64,000 nucleotides of DNA from an uncultured Eubacteriales bacterium (GCA_902789365.1 CADANQ010000004.1:1-64000), one strand, 5' to 3'. Positions 24,422 to 33,744 are shown, counted from the stretch's first letter. Notes: generated from the letters alone by a model not told the origin. Program-made: numbers and translations.

Positions 24422-25153
24422 TTGAAGTTCGCAAAGATCCTTATCCCGCTTATTGTATCCGTCCTGGCGCTGGGCGCGCGCGTCTCCCCGGCGTCCGACT
24501 GCAGTCTGAGCAATCTGGACAGTCTCGGACGGGCGGGAACGGCCAGCGCCGTGCTCGGCCCCGAAACGATTCCGGACAAGGACAGGTCGCCCATATCGAT
24601 GTTCTATCCCTCCGGCTTCCGTCCGAACGTAAAATACGATTTTATTGACGGTAAGTACCTTTACAACCGCTGCCATCTGATCGCTTTCCAGCTGTGCGGC
24701 GTGGATGACGAGCGCAACCTGTTCACCGGCACCCGTTATCTGAACACTCATCTGATGCTTCCCATCGAAAACGAGGTCCGCGGATACATCGAAGAAACCG
24801 GGCATCATGTGCGGTATACGGTAACCCCGGATTTCCGGGACGGAGAATCGGTATGCCGCGGCGTGACCATCGAGGCGTATTCCGTCGAGGACGGCAATCT
24901 TAAACTGGCGGTGTATCTGAAAAACGTGCAGCCCGGCGTTATGATCGATTACAGGACCGGTAATTCCTCCCAGGCGCCCACGCAGATGGGGAAGGTCGAG
25001 GTCTATGTTTTGAACAGCCACACCATGAAATTCCACCGTCCATCCTGCAGGGCTGTAAATGACATCAAGCAGTCCAACCGGGACGATTATTACGGCAGCA
25101 GGGACGATCTGTTGGATATGGGGTACGCGCCCTGCAAGATATGCGGCCCCTGA
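24422..25153 (+). CDS. Secreted DNA/RNA non-specific endonuclease
   Basis: A ~243-residue protein with signal peptide (KFAKILIPLIVSVLALGARV). The beta-beta-alpha-metal nuclease core contains YNRCHLIAFQLCG (the DRGH-like catalytic block with His), NLFTGTRYLNTHLMLPIEN (metal-binding Asn) and a following V-x-Y-x-V-T-P strand, as in EndA/NucA-like nucleases. The C-terminal ~50 residues (VLNSHTMKFHRPSC, MGYAPCKICGP) form a small Cys/His module common behind such domains in Firmicutes. TTG 24422 is preceded by GGAAG seven bases upstream, and the promoter position rules out earlier starts. It probably degrades extracellular nucleic acid. Confidence 0.85.
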   Translation: MKFAKILIPLIVSVLALGARVSPASDCSLSNLDSLGRAGTASAVLGPETIPDKDRSPISMFYPSGFRPNVKYDFIDGKYLYNRCHLIAFQLCGVDDERNLFTGTRYLNTHLMLPIENEVRGYIEETGHHVRYTVTPDFRDGESVCRGVTIEAYSVEDGNLKLAVYLKNVQPGVMIDYRTGNSSQAPTQMGKVEVYVLNSHTMKFHRPSCRAVNDIKQSNRDDYYGSRDDLLDMGYAPCKICGP

Positions 25154-25264
25154 AAGAATCGCCCGGTGCGGACAAAGCAAGTTTGAGGAAACGGTTATCC
25201 ATGACTTTTTCCGGCGCCGGAGAGGGCGAATCTATTTTCTTTTTTCAGAACGGAGGACAATGCG

Positions 25265-27427
25265 ATGAGCAGACGTATTGCGGCGGCGATCCTGGCGGCG
25301 GTCCTGGTTTTTCTCCTGATCCCCGCTCCGGCCGAGAAGGCCGCAGGGCTTCCCCCTTACACCAAAACCGTTCGTTACGGCAGCAGCGGAAGTGCCGTGA
25401 CCGATTTGCAGGAGGCGCTTGCCTTCCTCGGATATTATAATTTGAAGATCGACGGCAAAGCAGGGAACGAAACCGTACGGTCGATCAAGGCTTTTCAGAG
25501 GGATCACGGCCTGAAAGCGGACGGGATCGCGGGTCCGGCGACATGGTCCGTCCTTTCGGATGCGGTAAACGCAGCCGTGGGCGAAACGCCGGAAGCGCCC
25601 GCGGATGATGCCCGGTCGGCGCAGGGCTCGCCGGCGGAGACTGCCGCCGTGACGGAATCCCCGGCTGTCGTCGCCGAGGCGTTCCCCGCGGAAACGCAAG
25701 AAACAGGCCCCGGAAATGAAGCTCCCGTTTCCGCGCCGGAAGAGACCCCCGTCCTCCCGCCGGCGAAAGCCCCTTCCGCCATGGAATACGCACCGCTGAC
25801 CGTGACCGTGCGCTACGGTATGCGCGGCGACAGCGTCCGTGCGCTGCAGGAAGCGCTGATTGCCCTCGGCTATCGTCCCGGCACCCCCGACGGCGTCTGC
25901 GGCGGCGGAACGGTAGCGGCCATTCGCGCGTTCCAGAAGGACTTCAGCCTGACCTCGGACGGCGTCGCCGGCAAAAAGACCCTCGCTCAAATCAACGCCG
26001 CCCTGCAGGCGAAAGGCGCACAGCCGGAAAAAGCGTCCGGTCCCGCCGAAGCCGCGGATCCGGCAGCCGTCACGCCTCCCGATCCCCGCACCGCGGAAAC
26101 GCCGGCTGAAGGGGAGACCGCGCCGGTCAACGATCTGCGCGTTCCCGCGTCCTCTCTTTCCGGCGGCGACAAGGGGGATGAAGTTTATGCCCTGCAGAAG
26201 GCGCTGTTTTTCCTGGGATATTATAATCTTTCCCTGGACGGCTCCTATGGATCCGGAACCGCGAACGCGGTCAAGGCGTTTCAGCGCGATCACGGCCTGA
26301 CCGCGGACGGGCAAGCGGGGCCCAAAACGCTGCAGGCCCTTGACAAAGCCCTGAAAAAAGCCTTTTCGGCCCCGGCGAACGCGGAAATGACCGCGTGGAT
26401 GGACGGCATAGCCATGGAAAACGGCGTGACGAACGGCGCCGCCGTGATTACGAGGGACGGAGAGACCCTGCTTGCCTGGGGATGGGGCGGGACTGACGAA
26501 GACACCTGCTTCAGAATCGCTTCCGTGACCAAATGGGTCACGGCCATCGGGCTGATGACGCTGTATGATCGGGGCCTGATCGATCTTGACGAGGATATCG
26601 GCGTCTATCTGCCCTTTGAGGTGCGGAACCCGGGATTCCCCGGGGAAAAGATCACCGCCCGTATGCTGTTGAACCATACGTCTTCCCTGCGTCCCGACGC
26701 AACGGATTATCATCCGGAATGGAGCCGCATCGGAACGAACGGATACGATCCCATCTTCATGGAAAATCTGCGGCCGGGGACGATGTATTCCTACGCCGAC
26801 TTTGACGGCGCGCTGCTGGGCTCGCTGATCGAAGCCATTACCGGCGAGAGCGTCCAGACCTATATGGACCGGACGGTATTCAAACCCCTGGGTCTGACCG
26901 CGGCTTATACGCCGAAGCTTCTGCCTGCCGGCGCGTCAACGGCCGACCTGCTCAGCACCTCCGGCGCGGTACAGATCAGCGTAAAAAAAGACATCGAACG
27001 GGAATTCAACCTTTATGCCGATCCCGTTGACAACTGCGGGTATACGGTGGGAAGGCTGTTCATCAACGCATCGTCCCTGTCCGTTCTCGCCCAGATGATG
27101 ATCGACGGAGGCACATACGGCGGCGTCAGGATTCTGAATGAGAGCACCGTCCGCCTGATGGAATCCGACACGACCCCGGCCCAAAGCCCCTACGGCCTGG
27201 GGCAGGTCCGCCTGGACCGGTTCCCCGGCGGGACCTGGTACGGTCACCAGGGGAGGTACGGGGGACTTTCCTCAAACGTGTATTATCAAAAGGAGAACGG
27301 CGTTGTGATGGTGCTGATCCTGAACGGTTACGACTATCGCCTGGAGAACAACGTCGTTCTGCCCGCGGTCACTGTCTTAAGCAATATGGACGCCCTGATG
27401 ACCATGGCGGGCGTGACCGTGGACTGA
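25265..27427 (+). CDS. Exported serine hydrolase with three peptidoglycan-binding domains
   Basis: A 720-residue protein. After a signal peptide come three PG_binding_1 domains at about residues 33-98, 178-240 and 297-360, each with the form DLQEALxFLGYYNLKIDGKxG...AFQRDHGLxADGxAG. Ala/Pro/Glu-rich linkers separate them. The C-terminal ~350 residues are a class C beta-lactamase/penicillin-binding-type domain: FRIASVTKWV (Ser-x-x-Lys), YSYADFDG (Tyr motif) and WYGHQGRYGG (His-x-Gly). It probably acts on cell-wall peptides or D-amino-acid esters while bound to peptidoglycan; real beta-lactamase activity is less likely. GGAGG precedes ATG 25265. Confidence 0.88.
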   Translation: MSRRIAAAILAAVLVFLLIPAPAEKAAGLPPYTKTVRYGSSGSAVTDLQEALAFLGYYNLKIDGKAGNETVRSIKAFQRDHGLKADGIAGPATWSVLSDAVNAAVGETPEAPADDARSAQGSPAETAAVTESPAVVAEAFPAETQETGPGNEAPVSAPEETPVLPPAKAPSAMEYAPLTVTVRYGMRGDSVRALQEALIALGYRPGTPDGVCGGGTVAAIRAFQKDFSLTSDGVAGKKTLAQINAALQAKGAQPEKASGPAEAADPAAVTPPDPRTAETPAEGETAPVNDLRVPASSLSGGDKGDEVYALQKALFFLGYYNLSLDGSYGSGTANAVKAFQRDHGLTADGQAGPKTLQALDKALKKAFSAPANAEMTAWMDGIAMENGVTNGAAVITRDGETLLAWGWGGTDEDTCFRIASVTKWVTAIGLMTLYDRGLIDLDEDIGVYLPFEVRNPGFPGEKITARMLLNHTSSLRPDATDYHPEWSRIGTNGYDPIFMENLRPGTMYSYADFDGALLGSLIEAITGESVQTYMDRTVFKPLGLTAAYTPKLLPAGASTADLLSTSGAVQISVKKDIEREFNLYADPVDNCGYTVGRLFINASSLSVLAQMMIDGGTYGGVRILNESTVRLMESDTTPAQSPYGLGQVRLDRFPGGTWYGHQGRYGGLSSNVYYQKENGVVMVLILNGYDYRLENNVVLPAVTVLSNMDALMTMAGVTVD

Positions 27428-27513
27428 TTTTCCGATCCCCGCCCAAATAAACGACAGCAAACAAGGTATCACCGCGCAAATCAGACCGATAACAACCATG
27501 GGAGGAAATGAAA

Positions 27514-27933
27514 ATGAAGGACGTCAATTGCGGCTACTGCATGAGGGACGAGCACCTGGATGCTTTCGGCATCTTTATCTGCGACCTGAAGGTTTCTTCG
27601 CTGATCCTTTTCCGCGAACAGAGCCATCCTGGGCGCTGCATCGTGGCGTATAAGGATCACGTCAGTGAAATCGTCGACATCAGCGCCGAAGAACGCGCCG
27701 CTTTTATGGAAGACGTCAACCGGGCGGCCAAAGCGATTCACGCCGCGTTCCATCCGGACAAGGTGAATTACGGCGCGTACGGCGATACCGGCTGCCACCT
27801 TCACGTGCACCTGGTTCCCAAATACAGGGACGAATTCGAATGGGGCGGGGTATTTCAGATGAACCCCGGCCTGAAGAAGCTGACCGACAGCGAATACGAG
27901 GATATGATCCGCAGGATCAGGGAAAACCTGTGA
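27514..27933 (+). CDS. HIT-family nucleotide hydrolase/transferase
   Basis: A 139-residue histidine-triad protein. The catalytic motif is GCHLHVHLVPKY (His-x-His-x-His), with the preceding substrate-loop GRCIVAYKDHVSEIVDIS. HIT proteins cleave phosphoramidates or dinucleoside polyphosphates. A CGYC pair at the N-terminus could bind zinc, as in several HIT branches. ATG 27508 is too close to the GGAGG; ATG 27514 has the right spacing and is chosen. It stands between the wall hydrolase and rdgB, with a CGCCGGGAAAG/CTTTCCCGGCG hairpin (27962-27988) behind it. Confidence 0.9.
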   Translation: MKDVNCGYCMRDEHLDAFGIFICDLKVSSLILFREQSHPGRCIVAYKDHVSEIVDISAEERAAFMEDVNRAAKAIHAAFHPDKVNYGAYGDTGCHLHVHLVPKYRDEFEWGGVFQMNPGLKKLTDSEYEDMIRRIRENL

Positions 27934-28013
27934 TCGTTATTTCCTGGACCGGAAGATAAAAACCGCCGGGAAAGACATCTTTCCCGGCGAAAAACAACCA
28001 GGGGAGTTAAAAA

Positions 28014-28610
28014 ATGGAACTGACCGTTGCGAGCAATAACCGCGGCAAAATGGCGGAATACCGCGAGATTCTGGAACCCCTCGGGTTCACGGTGTTTTCC
28101 CAGTCTGAAAAAGGAATCCGCATCGACGTTGAGGAGACCGGGACGACTTTTGAGGAAAACGCCCTTCTGAAGGCCCGGGCGGTCCATCAGCTGACCGGCG
28201 GATGGGTGATTTCGGATGACAGCGGTCTCGAGGTCAGCGCGCTTGGCGGCGCTCCCGGAATCTACAGTGCCAGGTACCTGGGACTGGAAACGGAGCGCGA
28301 ACGGCGGCAGGCCATCCTGTCCGCGCTGAGGGGCAAAAGCGACAGAAGCGCGCGCTTTGTATGCTGTATCTGTCTGATCAGTCCCGAGGGCAAGGAACAC
28401 TATTTCAAGGGAATATGGAAGGGAACCATCGCCATGGAAGCGTCCGGTGAAAACGGCTTTGGGTATGACCCGATCTTCGTATCCGAGGATTCCGGCGGAC
28501 ACACCACGGCGTCTCTGCCCATCTCCTTCAAGGAAACCCATTCCCACAGGGCCAGGGCGGTTTCCGCCCTGCTCGATTTCCTGAAAACGGAAACCCGCCG
28601 GTCGTTTTAA
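28014..28610 (+). CDS. rdgB: XTP/dITP diphosphatase (RdgB/HAM1)
   Basis: A 198-residue house-cleaning enzyme that hydrolyses ITP, dITP and XTP to monophosphates and so keeps deaminated purines out of nucleic acids. Family motifs are all present: VASNNRGKMAEY at the N-terminus, TFEENALLKA (metal-binding Glu), ISDDSGLEVSALGGAPGIYS and GFGYDPIF, ending near FKETHSHRARA. Length is normal. AGGGGAG lies upstream of ATG 28014. It converges with the next minus-strand gene at 3 bp distance. Confidence 0.95.
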   Translation: MELTVASNNRGKMAEYREILEPLGFTVFSQSEKGIRIDVEETGTTFEENALLKARAVHQLTGGWVISDDSGLEVSALGGAPGIYSARYLGLETERERRQAILSALRGKSDRSARFVCCICLISPEGKEHYFKGIWKGTIAMEASGENGFGYDPIFVSEDSGGHTTASLPISFKETHSHRARAVSALLDFLKTETRRSF

Positions 28611-28612
28611 GC

Positions 28613-29155
28613 TTATTTCGCAAAGGATACTTTTACGGACATCTCCACCTGGTTCCCGCGAATCCCGATGCGGATCTCGTCGGCGACGTTCTTCAGGATG
28701 GAGCGCTCATAGTGATCCCATCCGGGATCAAACGAAACCCGAACATCCGGCGGGGGAAGGGGCTGCTCGGCGGCGTTTTCGGCAAACACATAGGAACCCG
28801 CGCCGGAAAGCATCGCGCGCTCGAAAAAATCTCTCAGGCGGCCAAGGAACCCTTTGGCCGCGTCGTTTTCATTGTAAGTGGAGGTGTTGATAAGCTCCTC
28901 GCGGGTCGCTCCGTTCATCAGAATGGAACTGGTCAGAAAAAACGTCATCGTCTTTCCTTCGCACTCGATCCGGAAACAGGCGTTCACCTCGCCGGACAGG
29001 GAGCGGATCATGCTCATCATTTCTTCGGCGATCAGCCTGGCCCGCAGCGTTTCTTTCGGCGTCAGTTCGCACCACGCGGCGGCTTTTTCCGCTTCGGCAA
29101 GGGCCCTGTCCTGCCCGTCTCCGCTGTTCCTGATTTCAATCATGTCAGATATCAT
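28613..29155 (-). CDS. Degenerate anti-sigma-type (HATPase-fold) small protein
   Basis: A 180-residue soluble protein. The stretch ETLRARLIAEEMMSMIRSLS resembles the N-box helix of RsbW-like GHKL ATPases (EE...N). The Asn is missing, and no clear G1 or G2 glycine box follows, only KGFLGRLRDFF. It ends in beta-rich sequence (DVRVSFDP, QVEMSVKVSFA). It is the last gene of the minus-strand cluster whose other members include a SpoIIE-type phosphatase and a MATE-HATPase fusion, so a partner-switch role without ATP binding is plausible. That is inference; the fold assignment itself is tentative. Confidence 0.55.
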   Translation of the reverse strand: MISDMIEIRNSGDGQDRALAEAEKAAAWCELTPKETLRARLIAEEMMSMIRSLSGEVNACFRIECEGKTMTFFLTSSILMNGATREELINTSTYNENDAAKGFLGRLRDFFERAMLSGAGSYVFAENAAEQPLPPPDVRVSFDPGWDHYERSILKNVADEIRIGIRGNQVEMSVKVSFAK

Positions 29156-29335
29156 ACAATCATCCTTCCTGTGGGCCCTTCCGCGGCGCGCGGAACACGG
29201 CCCCGCTGTTATATTATCCTCTTAAGAGAGCCGAATCGGTAAAAAAGCGTACTTTCTTGCATAAGGTCTGAACGCCGGCGAAGGCAGGATAGCCTTCGGT
29301 TCGAGGCGGATTTTTCCGGCGCCGCGGCCATTGCC

Positions 29336-30808
29336 TCAGACGGAATCGCCGCGCCCGTTGTATCGGACGCACAGCATGGTCATATCGTCAAACTGTGGAG
29401 CGCCCCGGACAAACCTTGCGGCGTCGGTCCTTATGATTTCCAGAAGGTTTTCGGGGTCCGCGCCGGGTTTCCTGTTGAGCGATTTAAGCATCCTGTCCGT
29501 GCCGAACAGTTCCTGCTGCGGATCCGTGGCCTCGGTAACGCCGTCGGTATACAAAAACAGAATCTCACCTTTCCCGAGGGCCAGATCATATTCCGTATAT
29601 TCGGCGCCGTCCATGACGCCGACGGGCAGCCCGTGCTTTTCCCTGAACAGTTCGAATTTTCCGTCTTTAAGGATTGCGGGATACTCGTGGCCGGCGTTGG
29701 CCGCCCGGACGACGCCTGTCGCGGTATCCAGGATGCCGAGCCAGACCGTCACGAACATCTCCGCCTTGTTGTTCGCGGTGATTCGCCCGTTGACGGACGA
29801 CAGGATATCGGCGGGGCTTCCTCCCGCAAGGATGCCGTCGCGGATCATGATCCTCGCAGCCATCATAAACAGCGCGGCAGGGACCCCTTTGCCCGATACG
29901 TCGGCGATGACAAGGGCCAGGCGGGTATCGTCGATGAAAAAGAAATCATAAAAATCCCCGCCGACTTCCCTGGCCGGAGCCATGCTGGCGCAGATATCGA
30001 TTTCCCCGTGGCCGGGAAAAGGAGGGGAAGAATCCGGCAGCATGGCCGCCTGGATTCCCTTGGCCAGCTGAAGCTCCGTCTCGATGCGGGTGTTGTTCTC
30101 GCTCATGGTCTTCTGAGCCAGAACCATTTTGCGGCCGCGCTCTGCGATATCCGCGCTGATAACCGCGGCAATCACAAACATCAGGCAGCGCGGCAGGAAC
30201 GAAAACAGATAGGAGTTGCGCACATAGGCGCCTACGTCATATGACACTTCCTTCAGGCCGCTGGCAATCCAGTTGTCCGTAAGCGTCAGCACCGTTCCGA
30301 CGGGGAGGGTCACGTTGTTCAGGTCGACCCAGCCCCTGACCGCTCCGAAATACGTGGAAAAAGCGAAAACCGCGACGGTAAGGCAAGCGATCGTTTTTGT
30401 AAGAACTCCGGAGAAATACCTGCTGGAACAAATAACCGGGATTACCATCAAAACGGCGACCTTATGGGTCAGCATTCCGTCCAGTCGGGCATAGACGACC
30501 ACAAGCGAAACAAGCAGGAAATACTTGAGCCACCAGGCATCGTTCCTGACGGCGCGGCAAACCACGGCGGCCGCCATCACCTGGAGCGAACCGAAGATCG
30601 TGGCACGGTCGATGATCCTGCCCGTGACCGGAAAAAGGTGAACGCGAACCGCCGCCCAGACCATGACAAGCAGGACGCCGCTGATCAGAAGCACGCTGAA
30701 CATGGTCCTGTTGGCCTGGACCTCATTGTCATGGAACAGAAACTCCGAACGGTATGCTTCCTCTTTTTTGATGTAAAATTCCTTGAGTATTCGGACAGGG
30801 CTCTTCAT
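29336..30808 (-). CDS. Membrane-bound PP2C/SpoIIE-type serine phosphatase
   Basis: A 490-residue protein. Residues ~30-215 contain seven or eight membrane helices, then a short coiled stretch (TRIETELQLAKGIQAAMLPD). The C-terminal phosphatase domain has REVGGDFYDFFF and ADVSGKGVPAALFM (metal-binding Asp), LYTDGVTEATDP and FDDMTML. This is the RsbU/SpoIIE class that dephosphorylates anti-sigma-factor antagonists. The membrane part is probably the sensor. TTG 30823 is in frame, but GAGGAG precedes ATG 30808. It follows the ABC permease after a strong hairpin and belongs to the transporter/partner-switch cluster. No STAS-domain substrate is encoded in the window. Confidence 0.9.
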   Translation of the reverse strand: MKSPVRILKEFYIKKEEAYRSEFLFHDNEVQANRTMFSVLLISGVLLVMVWAAVRVHLFPVTGRIIDRATIFGSLQVMAAAVVCRAVRNDAWWLKYFLLVSLVVVYARLDGMLTHKVAVLMVIPVICSSRYFSGVLTKTIACLTVAVFAFSTYFGAVRGWVDLNNVTLPVGTVLTLTDNWIASGLKEVSYDVGAYVRNSYLFSFLPRCLMFVIAAVISADIAERGRKMVLAQKTMSENNTRIETELQLAKGIQAAMLPDSSPPFPGHGEIDICASMAPAREVGGDFYDFFFIDDTRLALVIADVSGKGVPAALFMMAARIMIRDGILAGGSPADILSSVNGRITANNKAEMFVTVWLGILDTATGVVRAANAGHEYPAILKDGKFELFREKHGLPVGVMDGAEYTEYDLALGKGEILFLYTDGVTEATDPQQELFGTDRMLKSLNRKPGADPENLLEIIRTDAARFVRGAPQFDDMTMLCVRYNGRGDSV

Positions 30809-30834
30809 TCCGCTTCTCCTCAATCATACCTTCA

Positions 30835-30866
30835 CGGGAACGGCGCTCCGGAGAGCGCCGTTCCCG
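30835..30866 (-). terminator. 14 bp perfect hairpin between permease and phosphatase genes
   Basis: CGGGAACGGCGCTC (30835-30848) pairs exactly with GAGCGCCGTTCCCG (30853-30866), with loop CGGA. No U-tract follows, so it may stabilise or process the transcript rather than end it, allowing reduced phosphatase expression. Confidence 0.6.
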
Positions 30867-30888
30867 AAAGTACACGCAGGGGATAGAA

Positions 30889-32358
30889 TCACCTGCGGTC
30901 CTTGTCGATGAATTCAAGGACGATGACGGACAGAAGGGCGTAAAGCATGGCAAAGAAGATAAAAACGAGCCAGTAATTAACCACATTGCCCACGTTTTTC
31001 TCATACGCGTCGATATGGCTGATCTGCGCGGTTTTACTCTGAACATATTCCTTCAAAGTATCCTCGCCTATCAGATCAATCAGCTGGCCGACGGTGATCT
31101 TCAGCGTAAACGGCTGGTCACGGCGGGCCTGAATGTCCGGGTTGGTGATGATCGCGTCAATGAGATCGCCCAGGGTGAAGGTCCGTCCCACGGAGATGTC
31201 CCTGTACTTGCTCGTGCCATCCTCGACCTTGAAAAGCTCCAGCGCTTCGCGCAGGGTGAAATCCCTCCCGATCTGCAGTTCCTTCAGCTCCGTTCCTTCA
31301 AGTTCTTCGTCGAGGATTTTAAGAAGCTCCCCGACGGTGCCGAAGCCGAGATTGATATCGCGGAAGGAAGCGCAGTTTTCGTCGGTCCTGAGGACGGTGA
31401 GTATTTCGCCGACGGTCATCGAGGCGTCGATCTTCCGGTCGAGGATCCCATTTACGGTCTCCGAGCTTGCAAGAACATCCCACAGCTCGCCGACGGTAAA
31501 GGTCGCGTCGATCTCCCGGCTGCGAAGCTCGGTCATCACGCCGTTGTCCTTGTCTTCCAGGAGATCCAGGACCTGCCCGACGGTATAGGTGCCTCCGATT
31601 TCGGAGCTTTTCATCTTGACCAGCGTATTCCACAATGTGACCATCGGCGAGTTGTTATAGTCCGACTGGGCGGCAAAGCATTTCAGGCCATAGCTTGATA
31701 TGGTGTAGTGGGAGATCTGCTCGGACCACGCGGGCAGGTTGAAGATTCCGCCGGAGAAAACCAGCTGGAAGATCAGAACGAAGGGCATGATGGTCATGGC
31801 CGTCGTCGTGGAATGCGCAATGGCCGAAATCAGAAGGGACAGCATGTCCGAGGCAAAGGAGACGAGGAAAACGGTGATGGTCAGATCGACCGCCGTCGAA
31901 ATCGTAATCAGGCCCTTGTCCATCGGGATCTTGACGCCCATGATGATCAGGACATAAATCGTAATGCCGCTCTGCACCAGACACAGAAGCGCCTGGTAAA
32001 TCATGTGCGACGCCACATAGGACGAAATATGCAGCCCGGCCCGGTGTTCGCGCTTCAGGATGCTCCTTTCACGGCAGATGACCTGGATTGAATTAAAGCA
32101 GCCGTTCCAGATGGCGACGCAGGTTAGGGCGAAGGAGCCTTTCAGCTCGCCTTCCATCGTCAGGAAAAAGTCTTTTTTAATCACCATGGATACCAGGGCC
32201 GCGATAATCGCCGCCATGGGGAGGACCTTCCAGTCGTTCTGATACAGGAACATCCTCAGCAGCTTGCCAAGATAGATAATCACCTGGGGACCGCGCCCGC
32301 GGTGGCGGATATGGACCAGATGCCCGGACTTGTTGGCCGTTGCCTGATTGTTATGCAT
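30889..32358 (-). CDS. ABCG-type ABC permease with seven 27-residue extracellular repeats
   Basis: A 489-residue ABC-2/ABCG-like permease with about five helices before residue 225 (LPMAAIIAALVSMVI, QALLCLVQSGITIYVLIIM, AVDLTITVFLVSFASDMLSL, MTIMPFVLIFQLVFSGGIFN) and one at the end (NYWLVFIFFAMLYALLSVIV). Between the last two lies a ~210-residue insert with seven copies of a motif of the form [FYM]T[VL]GELLD[VL]L. They start at about residues 258, 287, 314, 340, 367, 394 and 421, at a spacing of 26-29. I know of no named family with this insert. GGAGG precedes ATG 32358, which overlaps the ATPase gene end by eight bases. Its ATPase is the preceding gene. Confidence 0.85.
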   Translation of the reverse strand: MHNNQATANKSGHLVHIRHRGRGPQVIIYLGKLLRMFLYQNDWKVLPMAAIIAALVSMVIKKDFFLTMEGELKGSFALTCVAIWNGCFNSIQVICRERSILKREHRAGLHISSYVASHMIYQALLCLVQSGITIYVLIIMGVKIPMDKGLITISTAVDLTITVFLVSFASDMLSLLISAIAHSTTTAMTIMPFVLIFQLVFSGGIFNLPAWSEQISHYTISSYGLKCFAAQSDYNNSPMVTLWNTLVKMKSSEIGGTYTVGQVLDLLEDKDNGVMTELRSREIDATFTVGELWDVLASSETVNGILDRKIDASMTVGEILTVLRTDENCASFRDINLGFGTVGELLKILDEELEGTELKELQIGRDFTLREALELFKVEDGTSKYRDISVGRTFTLGDLIDAIITNPDIQARRDQPFTLKITVGQLIDLIGEDTLKEYVQSKTAQISHIDAYEKNVGNVVNYWLVFIFFAMLYALLSVIVLEFIDKDRR

Positions 32359-33706
32359 GCTGTACCTCCGCATACTTGGTGATAAATTCGTCCGCGCGTC
32401 CTTCGCCGCCCTCTTCCCGGCGGTTGATGGTCATGACGATCTGTTCCATCGTCTGCTTCCCGAAGAAGCTCCGCGCTTCCTCGATGCTCCCGAAGAACGC
32501 AAGGCGACCGGTGCGGTTTGAATCCTTGGCCAGCACGATCACATCGTCAAACAAATCGATGACGCGGTCGGGGGTATGGGTGATGACGATGACGATCTTT
32601 CCCTGGTCGGCAATCATCCGAAGCTGTTCCATCAGTTCCCTGGCCATGACGCCGTCCAGACCGCTGTCAGGCTCGTCAAGGATGAAAAGGGACGGATTCG
32701 ATATGAATTCAAGGGCGATGGACAGGCGCTTCTTCTGGCCTCCGGACAGTTTTTCCACCAGGTTGCCCCGTACGGGCGTCAGGCCGAAAATCCGCATCAC
32801 CTCTTCCACACGGGCTCTGCGGTCCTTGCGGGACAGATCCCTGGGCAGGCGCAGGCGCGACGCGTCCGTCAGCGTCCTGTAGACCGTGTCCTTTCCGCGC
32901 ATCAATTCCTGCTGGGGGACAAAACCGATCTCATACTGCATTTTTTTGTATTCCCCGTAGATATCGCCGCCGTTGAGGGTCACCTTTGCCTTTGCTTTCT
33001 CATATCCGTTGACGGCGTTGAGGAACGTGGTCTTGCCGGCGCCGGAACCGCCCAGCAGAAGGACCATATGCCCGGGCTTGATATACATATGGATGTCGCG
33101 AAGGAGATATTTCTTCTGGAAAAACTCCTTGGCCGTACGTTCCTCCAGGTTGACTGTCAGGCCGTCCTTCATTCCCGCGACGCTGACGCCGGAGAGTGTG
33201 TCCAGGGACATTCTCGTCAGGTCTTCGGCCTGGATTTCCGGCTGATATTTGGGATTGAAGCCCCAGATGACCGCCGGCAGACCGGTAATGAAGAGCCACA
33301 GCCACATCCACCAGCCGTTGGCATGATACATCTGGACGATTCCGCTGCATATCCGGATATGGTATACCGCTTTGACGATCAGAAGAACGAACGCCAGGGC
33401 GGACAGAGCCAAAACAAGAGTGCTGCCCTGTTCTTCCTCGAATTTGACTTCTATAATTGTCAGGATCAGATCCATCACAAGCGTCAGGGCATTGATAATA
33501 AACAGAACGCGGCCCTCCGGTTCGCGTCCCGCGCATTTGGAAAACATGTAATCCCTTACGCAGGGCACCAGCGCCCACCTGGGATCGACGCCGGACTTTT
33601 TGAACATGCCCCAGTAGCCGGCGATCAGGAGCGCGGCCAGGGCAATCCCGTGCCAGCTGTACGTGTCGAAAAGCAGGATCCCCAACACCTTCAGTACGGC
33701 TTCCAC
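32351..33706 (-). CDS. ABC ATPase with N-terminal membrane domain (DUF5684-like)
   Basis: A 451-residue fusion. Residues 1-155 hold four membrane helices with an intervening VDPRWALVPCVRDYMFSKCA, resembling DUF5684. Residues ~195-440 are an ABCG-type ATPase: Walker A LLGGSGAGKTT, Q-loop GFVPQQEL, signature LSGGQKKRLSIALEF, Walker B LFILDEPDSGLDG and H-loop ITHTPD. The start is GTG 33706, with AGGAG nine bases upstream; the nearby ATG is out of frame. It overlaps the following permease gene and forms the nucleotide-binding half of that exporter. Confidence 0.87.
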   Translation of the reverse strand: MEAVLKVLGILLFDTYSWHGIALAALLIAGYWGMFKKSGVDPRWALVPCVRDYMFSKCAGREPEGRVLFIINALTLVMDLILTIIEVKFEEEQGSTLVLALSALAFVLLIVKAVYHIRICSGIVQMYHANGWWMWLWLFITGLPAVIWGFNPKYQPEIQAEDLTRMSLDTLSGVSVAGMKDGLTVNLEERTAKEFFQKKYLLRDIHMYIKPGHMVLLLGGSGAGKTTFLNAVNGYEKAKAKVTLNGGDIYGEYKKMQYEIGFVPQQELMRGKDTVYRTLTDASRLRLPRDLSRKDRRARVEEVMRIFGLTPVRGNLVEKLSGGQKKRLSIALEFISNPSLFILDEPDSGLDGVMARELMEQLRMIADQGKIVIVITHTPDRVIDLFDDVIVLAKDSNRTGRLAFFGSIEEARSFFGKQTMEQIVMTINRREEGGEGRADEFITKYAEVQHA

Positions 33707-33744
33707 AATGCATTTCTCCTTTGACGATACAATTTATAAATAGG

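Noticed and set aside
25265..27427. True beta-lactamase resistance gene
   Set aside because: Three peptidoglycan-binding domains and the class C-like serine hydrolase fold fit a wall-bound esterase or peptidase better.
27962..27988. Intrinsic terminator behind the HIT gene
   Set aside because: The hairpin is clear but is followed by A-rich sequence on the plus strand, not a T-run, so it is mentioned only as a hairpin.
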